Positions 44,841-53,976 of a stretch of 64,000 nucleotides of DNA are shown here, piece after piece (the stretch's first letter is position 1; each line of letters opens with the position of its first letter). The translations under genes and the position numbers were made by a program. The DNA is from Rummeliibacillus suwonensis (GTDB lineage Bacteria > Bacillota > Bacilli > Bacillales_A > Planococcaceae): the NCBI RefSeq assembly GCF_007896435.1, contig NZ_VCBL01000002.1:372001-436000 (forward strand), read 5' to 3'. Below the pieces are notes generated by a model. The model worked only from the letters and a program-made list of their open reading frames with translations, did no database searches and was not told the origin of the DNA.

Positions 44841-45326
44841 TTATAATTTTATAAGATTATTTAGTAATTTTTGTGTATTCTCTGATTGCTCCAATACTTT
44901 GTTTTGCTCAGGCCAATAGATCATATAGTTTTTCCCATTTACTTCAAAAAGAAATGGGCGCAATTCATCTGAAATGGCTGCATCTTTTCCCTTTAAACGT
45001 AATATCTCAACAGAGTATAATTTTTTGCTATCTATTCGATAAGTAATGCTATAGTCAGCCTTATCCGCAAATAATTTGCGATCTCCGCTATCCAATTTTT
45101 CAATATGACTTAATGGATTTTCTTCCTTGTATTGTGCTGCTTCGCTTTTGTTCAGTTCTTTTTCTTTATTCGTTTGATGATTCATGACCACTATTTGATT
45201 GACATCCTGTTGATTATTTAGAATCGTATTGATTTGTTGTTTTTGTACCTTTTCTTTATGTGCTCCCCATCCAAGAATGATTAGGACAATCGCAATAAAG
45301 ATAAGACCAATCCTCATTTTTTTCAT
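44841..45326 (-). CDS. Hypothetical membrane-anchored protein
   Basis: One N-terminal helix (about 5-21, IGLIFIAIVLIILGWGA) anchors a 140-residue domain that is probably outside the cell, with no cysteine and no recognised motif (ADYSITYRIDSKKLYSVEILRLKG suggests beta structure). It diverges from the PBP3 gene 122 bp away. GAGGCATC lies before the ATG. Function unknown. Confidence 0.65.
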   Translation of the reverse strand: MKKMRIGLIFIAIVLIILGWGAHKEKVQKQQINTILNNQQDVNQIVVMNHQTNKEKELNKSEAAQYKEENPLSHIEKLDSGDRKLFADKADYSITYRIDSKKLYSVEILRLKGKDAAISDELRPFLFEVNGKNYMIYWPEQNKVLEQSENTQKLLNNLIKL

Positions 45327-45447
45327 ATGATGCCTCTTTCTGTTGCTATATTGATATTTTCTTTTCCCATTTTAACATTTATGTGCTCATTCTATATACT
45401 TTTTGCCTAATATCATCGATAATAACGTTAAGAAGGGGGAACGTATT

Positions 45448-47445
45448 ATGAAAAAGAAACCATTGCTTATCGGAATAATTGTGGTACTCGTTCTAGCGAT
45501 ATCCGGTGGCTCTTATTATATGGCACACAAAAATGCCGAACAAAAGGCAACACAAAAAGCAAAACAATTTATTCAAATCCTCACACAACAACAATTTGAT
45601 CAATTGCCATCTGTCGTATCCAACCAATCACTGCAAAAAGCACATTACACCAAACAAACATTCATTGATAAATATACCAATATATTTAACGGTATTGGTG
45701 CGGAAAATCTAAAAGCAAGCGATTTGAAAATCTCCAAAATAAAAAATGGACAATTTCAATTTTCATACAAACTAAATTTAGCCACAGGATTAGGTAAATT
45801 ACCTACCCTCTCCTACAAAGGAAGACTTATCAAACAAGGAAAAGATTATGTCATTGACTGGCAACCAAATTTAATCTTCCCCCACATGGAAGCGACCGAT
45901 AAAATATCCTACACAGAAGATGATGCCGTTCGGGGAAAGATTCTCGACAAAAATGGCAGCGCACTTGCAACCAATGCTGAATTCCACCAAGCCGGGATCA
46001 TTCCTAAAGAACTTGGTAAAGGCACTGAAAGAACAGAAAATATAAACGCCATTGCTCAACAATTTCACATCAGTGTAAAGGAAATTGAAGCAAAGCTTGA
46101 CCAAAAATGGGTAAAGGAAGATTTGTTTGTTCCTCTGATGGTCGTTGAAGATGATCAGATCAAGAAGATGACAGCTGTACAATATCAAGCGGTCGATATT
46201 CGTTATTATCCACTTGGCAAAGCTGCATCGGCAATGATCGGCTATACTGGAAAAGTGACAGCAGAGGATTTAAAAAAGGACAAAACACTATCGGCTGATG
46301 CGAATATTGGAAAAAGTGGTTTAGAAAGAGCTTATGATAAAGAATTACGTGGAAAAAATGGTGGTAAGATTTCACTTATCGATCAAAACGGCAAAGTAAA
46401 AGAAGTGTTGTTAGAAGCATATCGCGAGGATGGCAAGGATCTTCAACTAACCATTGATGCGAACACGCAAGTAAAAGCATATAATGCACTTGACAATGCT
46501 ACAGGTGCGACTGTCATCATGCAGCCCAAAACAGGTGAGCTATCAGCACTTGTCAGCAAACCTTCTTACGATCCAAACCTAATGATTCGTGGCATTTCAC
46601 AAAAAGAATATGACGCTTACCTAAATGACGAACGAAAACCATTCGCCAATCGCTTTACGCAACGATATGCACCCGGTTCTACCTTGAAAACTGTAACGGC
46701 CAGTGTTGCACTTGATGCTGGCACATTAACAACAGATAAGACACGAACCATCAGCGGATTGAAATGGCAAAAAGATAAATCATGGGGCAATTATTATATC
46801 ACACGTGTTTCCAACGTTCCTAAAGTCAATTTAGAAACAGCCTTCATCTATTCTGATAATATTTTCTTTGCTCAAACAGGGCTTGAAATGGGCGAAAAGA
46901 TATTACGTAAAGGATTCAATCAGTTTATCTTTGGTGAAAAATTAGACTTACCTTTTTCAATGGAACCTGCTCAAATTTCCAATAAAACATCATTTAAATC
47001 GCAAATTCTATTAGCAGATACTGCTTATGGGCAAGGTCAAGTATTAATGTCTCCAATTCAACAGGCCATTACCTATAGTGCTTTTGCTAACAACGGTAAA
47101 ATCATTTATGGACATCTATTAGCAAATGAAAAAACAAAGGCAAAAGATGCTGTTAGCTCAAAATCTGCTGAAATCGTCCATCAGGCAATGACACAGGTCA
47201 TTCAAAATCCAAACGGAACGGCACATATTTTAAATGGAATCAGCTCTACTTTAGCTGCCAAAACTGGAACGGCTGAACTGAAACAAACACAAGGAACAAA
47301 AGGACAAGAAAATAGCTTCATCGTAGCCTTTGACACGAAAAAGAGCCAAGAGTTCTTAGTGTTATCTGTCGTAGAGAACCATCAAAAAATCGGCAAAACA
47401 GCAACCGAACTAGCAAAACCTTTAATCAAAGAATTGGAAAAATAA
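45448..47445 (+). CDS. pbpC: Class B penicillin-binding protein with MecA_N domain (PBP3 type)
   Basis: The 665-residue transpeptidase has an N-terminal membrane anchor, a MecA_N/NTF2-like domain (about 30-145), a dimerisation domain (about 160-330) and the transpeptidase domain with Ser about 411 in PGSTLK (SxxK), SDN about 469 (SxN) and KTGTAE near 608. It cross-links peptidoglycan outside the membrane; this architecture (B. subtilis PbpC, S. aureus PBP2a) often has low beta-lactam affinity. AAGGGGG fixes the start at 45448 rather than 45 bases upstream. Confidence 0.92.
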   Translation: MKKKPLLIGIIVVLVLAISGGSYYMAHKNAEQKATQKAKQFIQILTQQQFDQLPSVVSNQSLQKAHYTKQTFIDKYTNIFNGIGAENLKASDLKISKIKNGQFQFSYKLNLATGLGKLPTLSYKGRLIKQGKDYVIDWQPNLIFPHMEATDKISYTEDDAVRGKILDKNGSALATNAEFHQAGIIPKELGKGTERTENINAIAQQFHISVKEIEAKLDQKWVKEDLFVPLMVVEDDQIKKMTAVQYQAVDIRYYPLGKAASAMIGYTGKVTAEDLKKDKTLSADANIGKSGLERAYDKELRGKNGGKISLIDQNGKVKEVLLEAYREDGKDLQLTIDANTQVKAYNALDNATGATVIMQPKTGELSALVSKPSYDPNLMIRGISQKEYDAYLNDERKPFANRFTQRYAPGSTLKTVTASVALDAGTLTTDKTRTISGLKWQKDKSWGNYYITRVSNVPKVNLETAFIYSDNIFFAQTGLEMGEKILRKGFNQFIFGEKLDLPFSMEPAQISNKTSFKSQILLADTAYGQGQVLMSPIQQAITYSAFANNGKIIYGHLLANEKTKAKDAVSSKSAEIVHQAMTQVIQNPNGTAHILNGISSTLAAKTGTAELKQTQGTKGQENSFIVAFDTKKSQEFLVLSVVENHQKIGKTATELAKPLIKELEK

Positions 47446-47487
47446 TGACACTGTAGCCCATTTAATCCTTAACAATTACATGAATGA

Positions 47488-47533
47488 AAGAAGAACAAAA
47501 CAGATCCTTACAAAGATCTGCCTTGTTCTTCTT
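47488..47533 (+). terminator. Rho-independent terminator of pbpC
   Basis: AAGAAGAACAA..CAGATC and GATCTG..TTGTTCTTCTT pair in two blocks, followed by TTTATAA. Confidence 0.88.
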
Positions 47534-47576
47534 TTTATAAATACTTATTTTACTTCTTCCATAAAATATAGCATAT

Positions 47577-47790
47577 TCGCTGATTTCCGCTAAGGCTTGT
47601 ACAACTCATATGAGCGCGGCTTGAGCCTCCTTAGCGAGAGGCCCCTAAAAAAGTCCATTCATCTTCAAAAGCATGATAAAGATCAGCTTTTTAGATCATA
47701 AAGCGATAGAAAAGATGGATTTTTATCAATAAAGGTGGCGATTCTATAGTTTTTTCAGCGGCCTCCTTAGCGAAGCCGTGGGGTCTCAAT
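47577..47790 (-). repeat. Broken copy of the GC-rich palindromic element
   Basis: CGCTGATTTCCGCTAAGGCTTG (in part) is the complement of the right end of the 61825 element, and GGCCTCCTTAGCGA..GGGTCTCA matches its middle; unrelated AT-rich sequence separates the pieces. The TTTATTCGCTCTC array begins immediately after it. Confidence 0.55.
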
Positions 47791-48299
47791 TGTTCGCTTT
47801 TCTCATGGAGTTATTCGCCCTTTTCGTGGAGTTATTTGCTCTCTCGGAAGATTTATTTGCTCTTTCCAAGATTTTATTCGCTCTCTCGAAGACTTTATTT
47901 GCTCTCTCAAGATTTATTCGCTCTCTCAGAGATTTTATTCGCTCTCTCGAAGACTTTATTTGCTCTCTCGGAGACTTTATTCGCTCTTTCGGGATTTATT
48001 CGCTCTCTCAGAGACTTTATTTGCTCTCTCAAGATTTATTCGCTCTCTCAAAGATTTTATTCGCTCTCTCAGAGACTTTATTTGCTCTCTCAAGATTTAT
48101 TCGCTCTCTCAAAGATTTTATTTGCTCTCTCGGAAGATTTATTTGCTCTTTCCAAGATTTTATTCGCTCTCTCGAAGACTTTATTTGCTCTCTCAAGATT
48201 TATTCGCTCTCTCAGAGATTTTATTCGCTCTCTCAGAAGATTTATTTGCTCTTTCCAGGATTTTATTCGCTCTCTCGGAGACTCTATTCGCTCTTTCCT
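47789..48299 (+). repeat. Tandem array of about 23 TTTATTYGCTCTCTC units
   Basis: Unit length is 21 bp (TTTATTCGCTCTCTCGAAGAC and variants) with 19-bp variants interspersed. All three forward frames are open for 100 codons or more, encoding repetitive peptides such as LFALSKILFALS; this reflects lack of stop codons in the unit. No ribosome site and frame-breaking 19-bp units argue against coding. Confidence 0.85.
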
Positions 48300-48419
48300 T
48301 AGGACATTGAGTTGTCTTCACCGAGTATGCACTTACTCGAAGGAATCGAGCTAAAAATCCATGTTTTTCTAAGGATTATGTTAATATATTCTCTAATTTT
48401 TTCCTAATCCACATGCCTA

Positions 48420-48947
48420 TTATTTTAATTTTGCTACTTCTTCTTCGATAATTGTTTTGACTTGTTCTTCCTGTAATGGGAATGTTAAAGCTTTACGTTC
48501 ACCATTGATGAAGATCGTCGGAACGCCTTGCACATCTCTTTCAATAGCTTCACCCGTAATAGACAAACTGATCGCTGTATTCTCTTTTCGTTCTTCTTGT
48601 TGTTGATTATATTCGCGGATCAGCAATGCTTTAATCTCTTTATCTGGCAAATCGCGCCACTCAGGTTGTGTTGCATATAATTTGTCAATGATTTGGAATG
48701 TTTCCTCAGGTTTTGAGTAATCCAATGCAAGATGGACAAGCGTACCTGGTAATAATTCTTCACGTGGTTTATCATACAATTTTACAATGTACTGGATTTG
48801 CCCATTTTCAATATATGTAGGCAGTATTTCCTTTGCATAATTATAAAAAGCTGCACTTCCCGGACAAGCTAAATTTAAAAAGGCTTCTAGTTTTAAAGGT
48901 GCATCCTCGCTCCCTTTTGTTAAATACTTATTTTTTATCGCTGTCAT
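48420..48947 (-). CDS. DsbA/thioredoxin-fold protein with a single active-site cysteine
   Basis: The 175-residue protein fits the Thioredoxin_4 (DsbA-like) family with the cis-Pro loop GVPTIFING near residue 145. The active site is ACPGSAA, that is Cys-x-x-Ser rather than Cys-x-x-Cys. It has no signal peptide, so it should be cytosolic. A monothiol reductase, peroxidase or bacillithiol-linked role is possible. AAAGGATG precedes the ATG. Confidence 0.8.
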   Translation of the reverse strand: MTAIKNKYLTKGSEDAPLKLEAFLNLACPGSAAFYNYAKEILPTYIENGQIQYIVKLYDKPREELLPGTLVHLALDYSKPEETFQIIDKLYATQPEWRDLPDKEIKALLIREYNQQQEERKENTAISLSITGEAIERDVQGVPTIFINGERKALTFPLQEEQVKTIIEEEVAKLK

Positions 48948-49088
48948 ATGTAATCATCCTTTCCATATTTATTCTCTAAAAAAGATAGGAACTTTAAAAA
49001 CGAAAAGACCATATCTTTCAAACTGCCATAGCAAATCTTTTGAACATATTGTAAACAATATAATAGGAAAAGAAACCAATTGAACTCT

Positions 49089-49246
49089 GATAAAGTGAAA
49101 CTCCATCAGTGGGGGTTTTCTTCATTCCCCACTGATAGTTAGTTGAACCAATCGGACTTTTTACGGGCAGTTGGTCCCCCATCTATCTTTTTCGTTTCTC
49201 TCTAAATCTTGAGATGGGGGTCTTACTGCCCGTTAAAGCGGGATTA
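49089..49246 (-). repeat. Type I dispersed repeat, short form
   Basis: Almost identical to the 44645 copy: GATAAAGTGAAAC to GCGGGATTAA, no hairpin cassette. It lies about 140 bp upstream of the DsbA-like gene. The rest of the gap (49247-49755) is AT-rich with no further feature. Confidence 0.9.
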
Positions 49247-49755
49247 ATCATACAACTAAAAATACACATCTGTTCATTTCTATTCCTTATTATTCCTATC
49301 TATTTATATAAATTTAATATACTACTGTATGATCATCGATTCAATACCATTTCCACAAAAAAGACGATTCAAATGTTCATCATACAATCGATATAAATGA
49401 TTCATTCATCGGAGTGAATTGTACCTTTGACTTATTTAAAATAACAAGGATTCGATTGATGATTCCTCATTCTGTGTCCTCGTAAAGAAATCCATTTACT
49501 TTTAGTCGTCTATGTACTTAACGTTAGATTTTTCATCATAAACGTTACAATCCATATTTCCATTTAACGTTTGTGATCAATTATTATAATGTCACGACAA
49601 AATTTTAGTTATGGAAGCTTTGCCTGTTAAAATAAGGATAGTTAAGTATATATAAGGATTATATTTCCATATAGATAAATTAGTTTATGCTATATATTAA
49701 GTCTCTTATATTCTTGATTTACATATTGAATAAAAAAATAAGGAGAAAACATTAT

Positions 49756-49923
49756 ATGAAAAATAAAGTTGCCATAAGTGCTATAAGACTTTTAGGCGCC
49801 ATAGGGATTGTCATTATATTGCTCAGTGATGAACTGGATAAAAAAGTTATTTTTGCATTGTTGCTCACGCCATTTTTCTTTTTAGGTGAATCTTGGTATA
49901 AATTTTTAAAGAATAATCCGTAA
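49756..49923 (+). CDS. Small two-helix membrane protein (55 aa)
   Basis: AAGGAG lies 9 bases before an ATG at 49756 giving MKNKVAISAIRLLG. Two hydrophobic helices (about 5-24 and 31-44, VIFALLLTPFFFLGESW) and a short basic tail. A longer frame from 49687 lacks a ribosome site. No family recognised. Confidence 0.6.
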   Translation: MKNKVAISAIRLLGAIGIVIILLSDELDKKVIFALLLTPFFFLGESWYKFLKNNP

Positions 49924-50121
49924 AAAACTGTATGTACTTGAAGCGGTCGAATATAGTATGTCTATAAAAAGCGACAGTCCTTATCAAATTGGCTCGTAGG
50001 CGGGGGAAAATTGATTCGATTCATACACTCAAAATAATATGAGATTTATCAAGAAGTATCCTCAAGCGCCCTTTTTCAAGCGATGCTGCGATGACATTTA
50101 TCGTTCTTGATGATGCTACCT

Positions 50122-50167
50122 AAAAAGCCTCCTGCATGTTACCAGATCAACATGCAGGAGGCTTTTT
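50122..50167. terminator. Strong bidirectional terminator
   Basis: AAAAAGCCTCCTGCATGTT and AACATGCAGGAGGCTTTTT are perfectly complementary over 19 bp, with U runs in both directions. It serves the convergent small membrane gene and DUF2269 gene. Confidence 0.92.
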
Positions 50168-50229
50168 GCATTAACCTCTAAATCCCACCATTCTACTCTA
50201 TGCAAAAGGATGAATGCCTCTATGAGAAT

Positions 50230-50667
50230 TTACCATAAAGGCGGCTTTGTTACCATAAACCATAGCATAATCAGCAACAAAATCGTATAAATCCAAACAG
50301 CCTTTTTAAGTTTTGCGACAAATAACTGTTGATGATACTCTGGTGTATTAAAAGTTCTTATCGTTGGCTTAAACGCTCTAGCTAAAAATACAATGGATGC
50401 CATGAGTAAGGCAATGGTCATAACGATGAATGGTGAAGTGATGGAGTAGCCTCCACTCCATAAAAGATAAATACCCGATAATATGAGAATATGTCCCGCA
50501 TGTTTTACGATTTGAATCGCAAGTGAAAATGTTGTAACATAAGCGGTCATTTCTTCATGAGTTTTAGCGATTTTCATCTTCTTTAACATAGGAATGAGTA
50601 CAAAAAAAGGACCAATCGATAATATTGCACTAAATACATGTATAAATAATACTGTTGAATAGAGCAT
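50230..50667 (-). CDS. DUF2269-like four-helix membrane protein
   Basis: The 145-residue protein has four hydrophobic helices and the N-terminal phrase LFIHVFSAILSIGPFFVLIPML typical of DUF2269 membrane proteins. The conserved His in helix 1 and in VKHAGHILILSG could bind haem or metal, which is speculation. Ribosome site AAAGGAAG. Monocistronic. Confidence 0.7.
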   Translation of the reverse strand: MLYSTVLFIHVFSAILSIGPFFVLIPMLKKMKIAKTHEEMTAYVTTFSLAIQIVKHAGHILILSGIYLLWSGGYSITSPFIVMTIALLMASIVFLARAFKPTIRTFNTPEYHQQLFVAKLKKAVWIYTILLLIMLWFMVTKPPLW

Positions 50668-51076
50668 AAATAAGCTTCCTTTGCATATATAATTCTTACC
50701 TCAACAATATAGGAAATAACACATACAAGCAATGGACAAAAAAATGAACATATTTTGACGACTTGGCACTTTGTAATACAGTGTAAAGATAACTTGTTTT
50801 CTTTGTAAATAAGCAAATGCAGCACAAATAATATTATATAATAATATCTGTATCAAGGAGGAATTAGTGGACATCCTAATCACATTCTTGATAAAGTAAC
50901 ATACAATAAATAAACAAACCTTTCACCCAAAAACCTTTCTCTTTACTATTGATGTCCGCAGAAATTCAGACAACACTTTCTTTGACAATGTCTGTATTTC
51001 CAAACACACTAAGCTTTATTGGCAGTTATCTGTTCCTTATGGTCATTACGAAACGGTCAATTTAGCTATATAATCT
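50668..51076. other. Divergent intergenic region, no feature seen
   Basis: AT-rich sequence between the leftward DUF2269 gene and the rightward HD-domain gene. Reverse-strand frames here have no ribosome sites. No repeat copy. Confidence 0.4.
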
Positions 51077-51092
51077 AAAGGAGATGATTGCT

Positions 51093-51722
51093 ATAGGTAT
51101 TCATAAATTTTTTACTAGTCTAAATGATTTAGAGCGTATCATACGTTGTCCAGGCCGCTTCAAATTCGAAGAACATAATGTAGCAGCCCACTCATGGAAA
51201 GTATCACAATACGCCTTGTTTTTTGGAACGATTGAAGAAATGAATGGATCCATTATTAATTGGAAATCATTATATGAAAAAACCATCAATCATGATTTTG
51301 CTGAAGTATTTATCGGAGATATTAAAACACCTGTCAAACATGCATCGCCAGAACTAAAGCAGATGATTTCTCATGTAGAAGAAAAAATGATGGAAAAATT
51401 TATATTCAATGAAATTCCAGAGGAGTTCCAAGAAATTTTCTTTGAACGTATGAAAGAAGGAAAGGATGCTACGGTAGAAGGGCGTTTACTGGAATTTGCA
51501 GATAAACTGGATTTATTTTACGAGGCATTTGCAGAGCTGAAACGAGGCAATTCCGACAATGAGTTTATCAGCATGTATCAAGAAGCATTAAAAAAATTAC
51601 TCATCATTCCCCTACCTTCAAGTGTAGATTACTTCAAAAACGTCATTCTGGCAGATGTTGTAACGGAAAAAACATCCGTTGATATTACTGCATTGACCAA
51701 GGAAGTACTATCAGAAGCTTAA
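51093..51722 (+). CDS. HD-domain nucleotidase, YfbR-like, apparent AUA start
   Basis: The protein has the HD phosphohydrolase set His about 31 (EEHNVAAHSWKVSQY), NHDFAEVFIGDIKTP and LLEFADKLDLFYE, as in YfbR-type 5'-deoxynucleotidases. The ribosome site AAAGGAG abuts the in-frame ATG at 51084, too close to serve it, but stands nine bases before ATA at 51093, where the mature-looking sequence xGIHKFFTSLNDLE begins. I place the start at that ATA; conventional annotation would use 51084. Confidence 0.82.
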   Translation: MGIHKFFTSLNDLERIIRCPGRFKFEEHNVAAHSWKVSQYALFFGTIEEMNGSIINWKSLYEKTINHDFAEVFIGDIKTPVKHASPELKQMISHVEEKMMEKFIFNEIPEEFQEIFFERMKEGKDATVEGRLLEFADKLDLFYEAFAELKRGNSDNEFISMYQEALKKLLIIPLPSSVDYFKNVILADVVTEKTSVDITALTKEVLSEA

Positions 51723-51750
51723 GCCTTACAACTAAGGCATATGCTTTTTT
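51723..51750 (+). terminator. Short terminator hairpin after the HD gene
   Basis: GCCTTA-CAAC-TAAGGC is a 6-bp stem followed by ATATGCTTTTTTA. Stem is short, so termination may be weak. Confidence 0.35.
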
Positions 51751-51811
51751 ATTTTACTCAAAAATAAACCGCAAACAATCTGTTTTCATCCATTGCCTGC
51801 AGTTTACCCGT

Positions 51812-52306
51812 TTATATTGTTTGATAAAATGTTCTCGGAATTTCTCCCACATTTCGTTGATGATAAAGTAAAGGTGCTTTATCCGCATTCACTATATGAT
51901 GAACTTGCCCTATCAATATAATATGATCTCCAGCTTCTATTTGTTGAACTGTTTCACATTCTAAGACGGATGCGACATCCCCCAAAACCGGTAAATCATT
52001 TTCTGAACGCTGCCATTCACATTGTCCAAAACGATCTACTTCCTTGCTTGAAAAAAGGAAACATATTTTTTCTTGATCGCTAGCCAAAATATTGACTGCA
52101 AATTTTCCGCTGTTTATAAAATCAGATAAGGACTTCGATTTTTTATCAATTGACCAGAGAATTAATAATGGATCTAATGATACAGAAGCAAACGAATTAA
52201 CCGTAAGACCGACTGGATGATTTTCTTTATCGAATGTTGTAACAACTGTTACACCTGTTGGATAATTTCCTAATGCTTTTTTAAAATCATCTTGTTTTTG
52301 TACCAC
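51812..52306 (-). CDS. Flavin reductase family protein
   Basis: The 164-residue FMN-binding split-barrel protein begins ALGNYPTGVTVVTT and contains GLTVNSFASVSLDPLLILWSI, the hallmark of NAD(P)H:flavin reductases that supply reduced FMN to two-component monooxygenases. It forms an operon with the nitroreductase 20 bp upstream. A luciferase-like monooxygenase encoded about 2.4 kb away could be its client. Confidence 0.88.
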   Translation of the reverse strand: MVQKQDDFKKALGNYPTGVTVVTTFDKENHPVGLTVNSFASVSLDPLLILWSIDKKSKSLSDFINSGKFAVNILASDQEKICFLFSSKEVDRFGQCEWQRSENDLPVLGDVASVLECETVQQIEAGDHIILIGQVHHIVNADKAPLLYHQRNVGEIPRTFYQTI

Positions 52307-52326
52307 TTCACATCTACCTTTCCTTA

Positions 52327-52926
52327 TTATTTTACGATGAACACCATATCTTCTGCTGGTTTATATTCTTTTGGCTTTGGCGATTCTGTAGGTGCACCAA
52401 ACGGTATTTCCGAAATCAGTTTCCATCCTTCTTGAATGCCCCATTGTTTCTTAAATTCCTCAGATAATTGTGGATAGTAGTGCTGTAGGCTAGCACCAAA
52501 TCCTTCATTTTCAAGTGTCGTCCAAACGAGATATTGCAGCATACCAGATGATTGTTGTGAAAAAATAGGAAATACATCTGCTAAATCAGAGAATTTTTCT
52601 TGGTAGGTAGCGATTTCCTTTTCGTCTTCGAAAACAAGAACGGTTCCATGACCACTCGCAAAACCTTCAAAGCGCTTTTTATTTCGTTCATATCGTTCTT
52701 CGCTTAGACCATCTTTAATCCCATCAAAAACTTGTTTCCAGAACTCTTGATTTTGATCTTCTAATAACACCACCAAACGTGCTGTTTGGGAATTGAAAGC
52801 AGATGGTGCATGCTTTACCGCTATATGTAATACCTCTTGTAAGCGTTCATCGGAAATAACAAATTCATCGGATAATCCATAGATCGAATGTCTATTTTCA
52901 ACTGCTTCATAAAAATTCTTGGTCAT
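52327..52926 (-). CDS. Nitroreductase family protein (HBN1/YdgI-like)
   Basis: The 199-residue flavoprotein has NRHSIYGLSDEFVISDERL (FMN loop), HAPSAFNSQTARLVVL and a late PFGAPTESPKPK, matching small fungal/bacterial nitroreductases such as HBN1 and YdgI. GGGAGG precedes the ATG. Substrate unknown; co-transcribed with a flavin reductase. Confidence 0.88.
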   Translation of the reverse strand: MTKNFYEAVENRHSIYGLSDEFVISDERLQEVLHIAVKHAPSAFNSQTARLVVLLEDQNQEFWKQVFDGIKDGLSEERYERNKKRFEGFASGHGTVLVFEDEKEIATYQEKFSDLADVFPIFSQQSSGMLQYLVWTTLENEGFGASLQHYYPQLSEEFKKQWGIQEGWKLISEIPFGAPTESPKPKEYKPAEDMVFIVK

Positions 52927-53539
52927 ATTTATTCCTCCCTGTTTTTACTCAAGTTTTTTCTGAATACCCTTGTGATTGGATATATGAATCTTCTTATCAA
53001 GCGAAGGACAAAACTTCTGTCAGATGAGACCTTGTAGGAAACTCTACGTACAATCTGTATTGACAGAGAAAAGTTACTTCACTAAGGAACTAGCACAATA
53101 ACGAAGAAGTAAGTTTTTTATATGATTTTAGCGCAACAAAGGAAACCCATCCGTTCGCCTACAGAAATACCTGTCTTCAAATAATGTCCATCACATTTTT
53201 AAATAAAGCTTTGAATCATCAATAATATCCTACTATACTCCAATCAACATATAATGCTAATTAGAGGTTAAAACATAGTTAATCAATATGAATAATAAAA
53301 TATATGTACATTTTAACATCAGTGCATATACTTTACAAGGCACACAAGGTAAAAATTTATAATATTTCGCGAGCATAAAATATAGTTTTTTTCATACTTC
53401 CGCACATACCTGCTAACAGATATTTCTTTCACCTATTATAAATAAAGTATGATTCCTTGCAGATTATTCACCTATGCAGTAATATATGAATACAAGCTGC
53501 GTTGTGCGTAATAATATTAAGTTTTAACCTTTGAACTGT

Positions 53540-53745
53540 AATAGGGAGTTTTAATTGAGTACGGATTGGTATGCCACATCCCACTTTGATGTGGACGAAC
53601 ATGAAAGACTCTGCGAACACCCACTTTGAGGAGTGGTGGTTTAAAACTTTCGATATTAAAAATTACGGCAAAAGCGGCTTCTAAACAGCGTCATATCAAC
53701 ATTTATCATATTTTGCACTTACCTTTATGGTAGGTGCATTTTTGA
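53540..53745 (+). ncRNA. Candidate structured RNA in a 1-kb gene-free region
   Basis: Within 52927-53976, which has no ORF, lies a segment with GGATTGGT, hairpin CCACA..TGTGG, stem GAAAG..CTTTC enclosing CCACT-ttgagg-AGTGG, then CTAAACAGCGTC, closed by a good terminator at 53714. The order matches the hairpin cassette of the type I/II repeats. A terminator without a gene suggests a transcript. No convincing promoter found. Confidence 0.45.
53714..53743 (+). terminator. Orphan rho-independent terminator
   Basis: TGCACTTACC and GGTAGGTGCA pair (one wobble) around TTTAT and are followed by TTTTT. The nearest plus-strand gene ends 2 kb upstream. Confidence 0.82.
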
Positions 53746-53976
53746 TGTCGTGGTTAAATTGGGGTTAAAATTCACCATATTATATGATAATTATTGAGAA
53801 TAATGTTATGAATATAAACTTTTCAGATGTTAATTTTGGAGGTTGAGAAAATGCTCTTTATTGGTGAGATCATCTTACCTTAATTTATTTTAGGCATAAA
53901 TTGCTATTAATATTAGGATTGTGAGTAGGACTTCATTCATGTGAACAATCCGTTAATATGGGCGCTTTTCTATTCC

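Noticed and set aside
47789-48299. CRISPR array
   Set aside because: Units are 19-21 bp with no unique spacers and no cas genes.
47778-48354. Three overlapping ORFs of 116-174 residues rich in LFALS
   Set aside because: They are the three forward readings of one 21-bp repeat; open frames result from the unit lacking stops.
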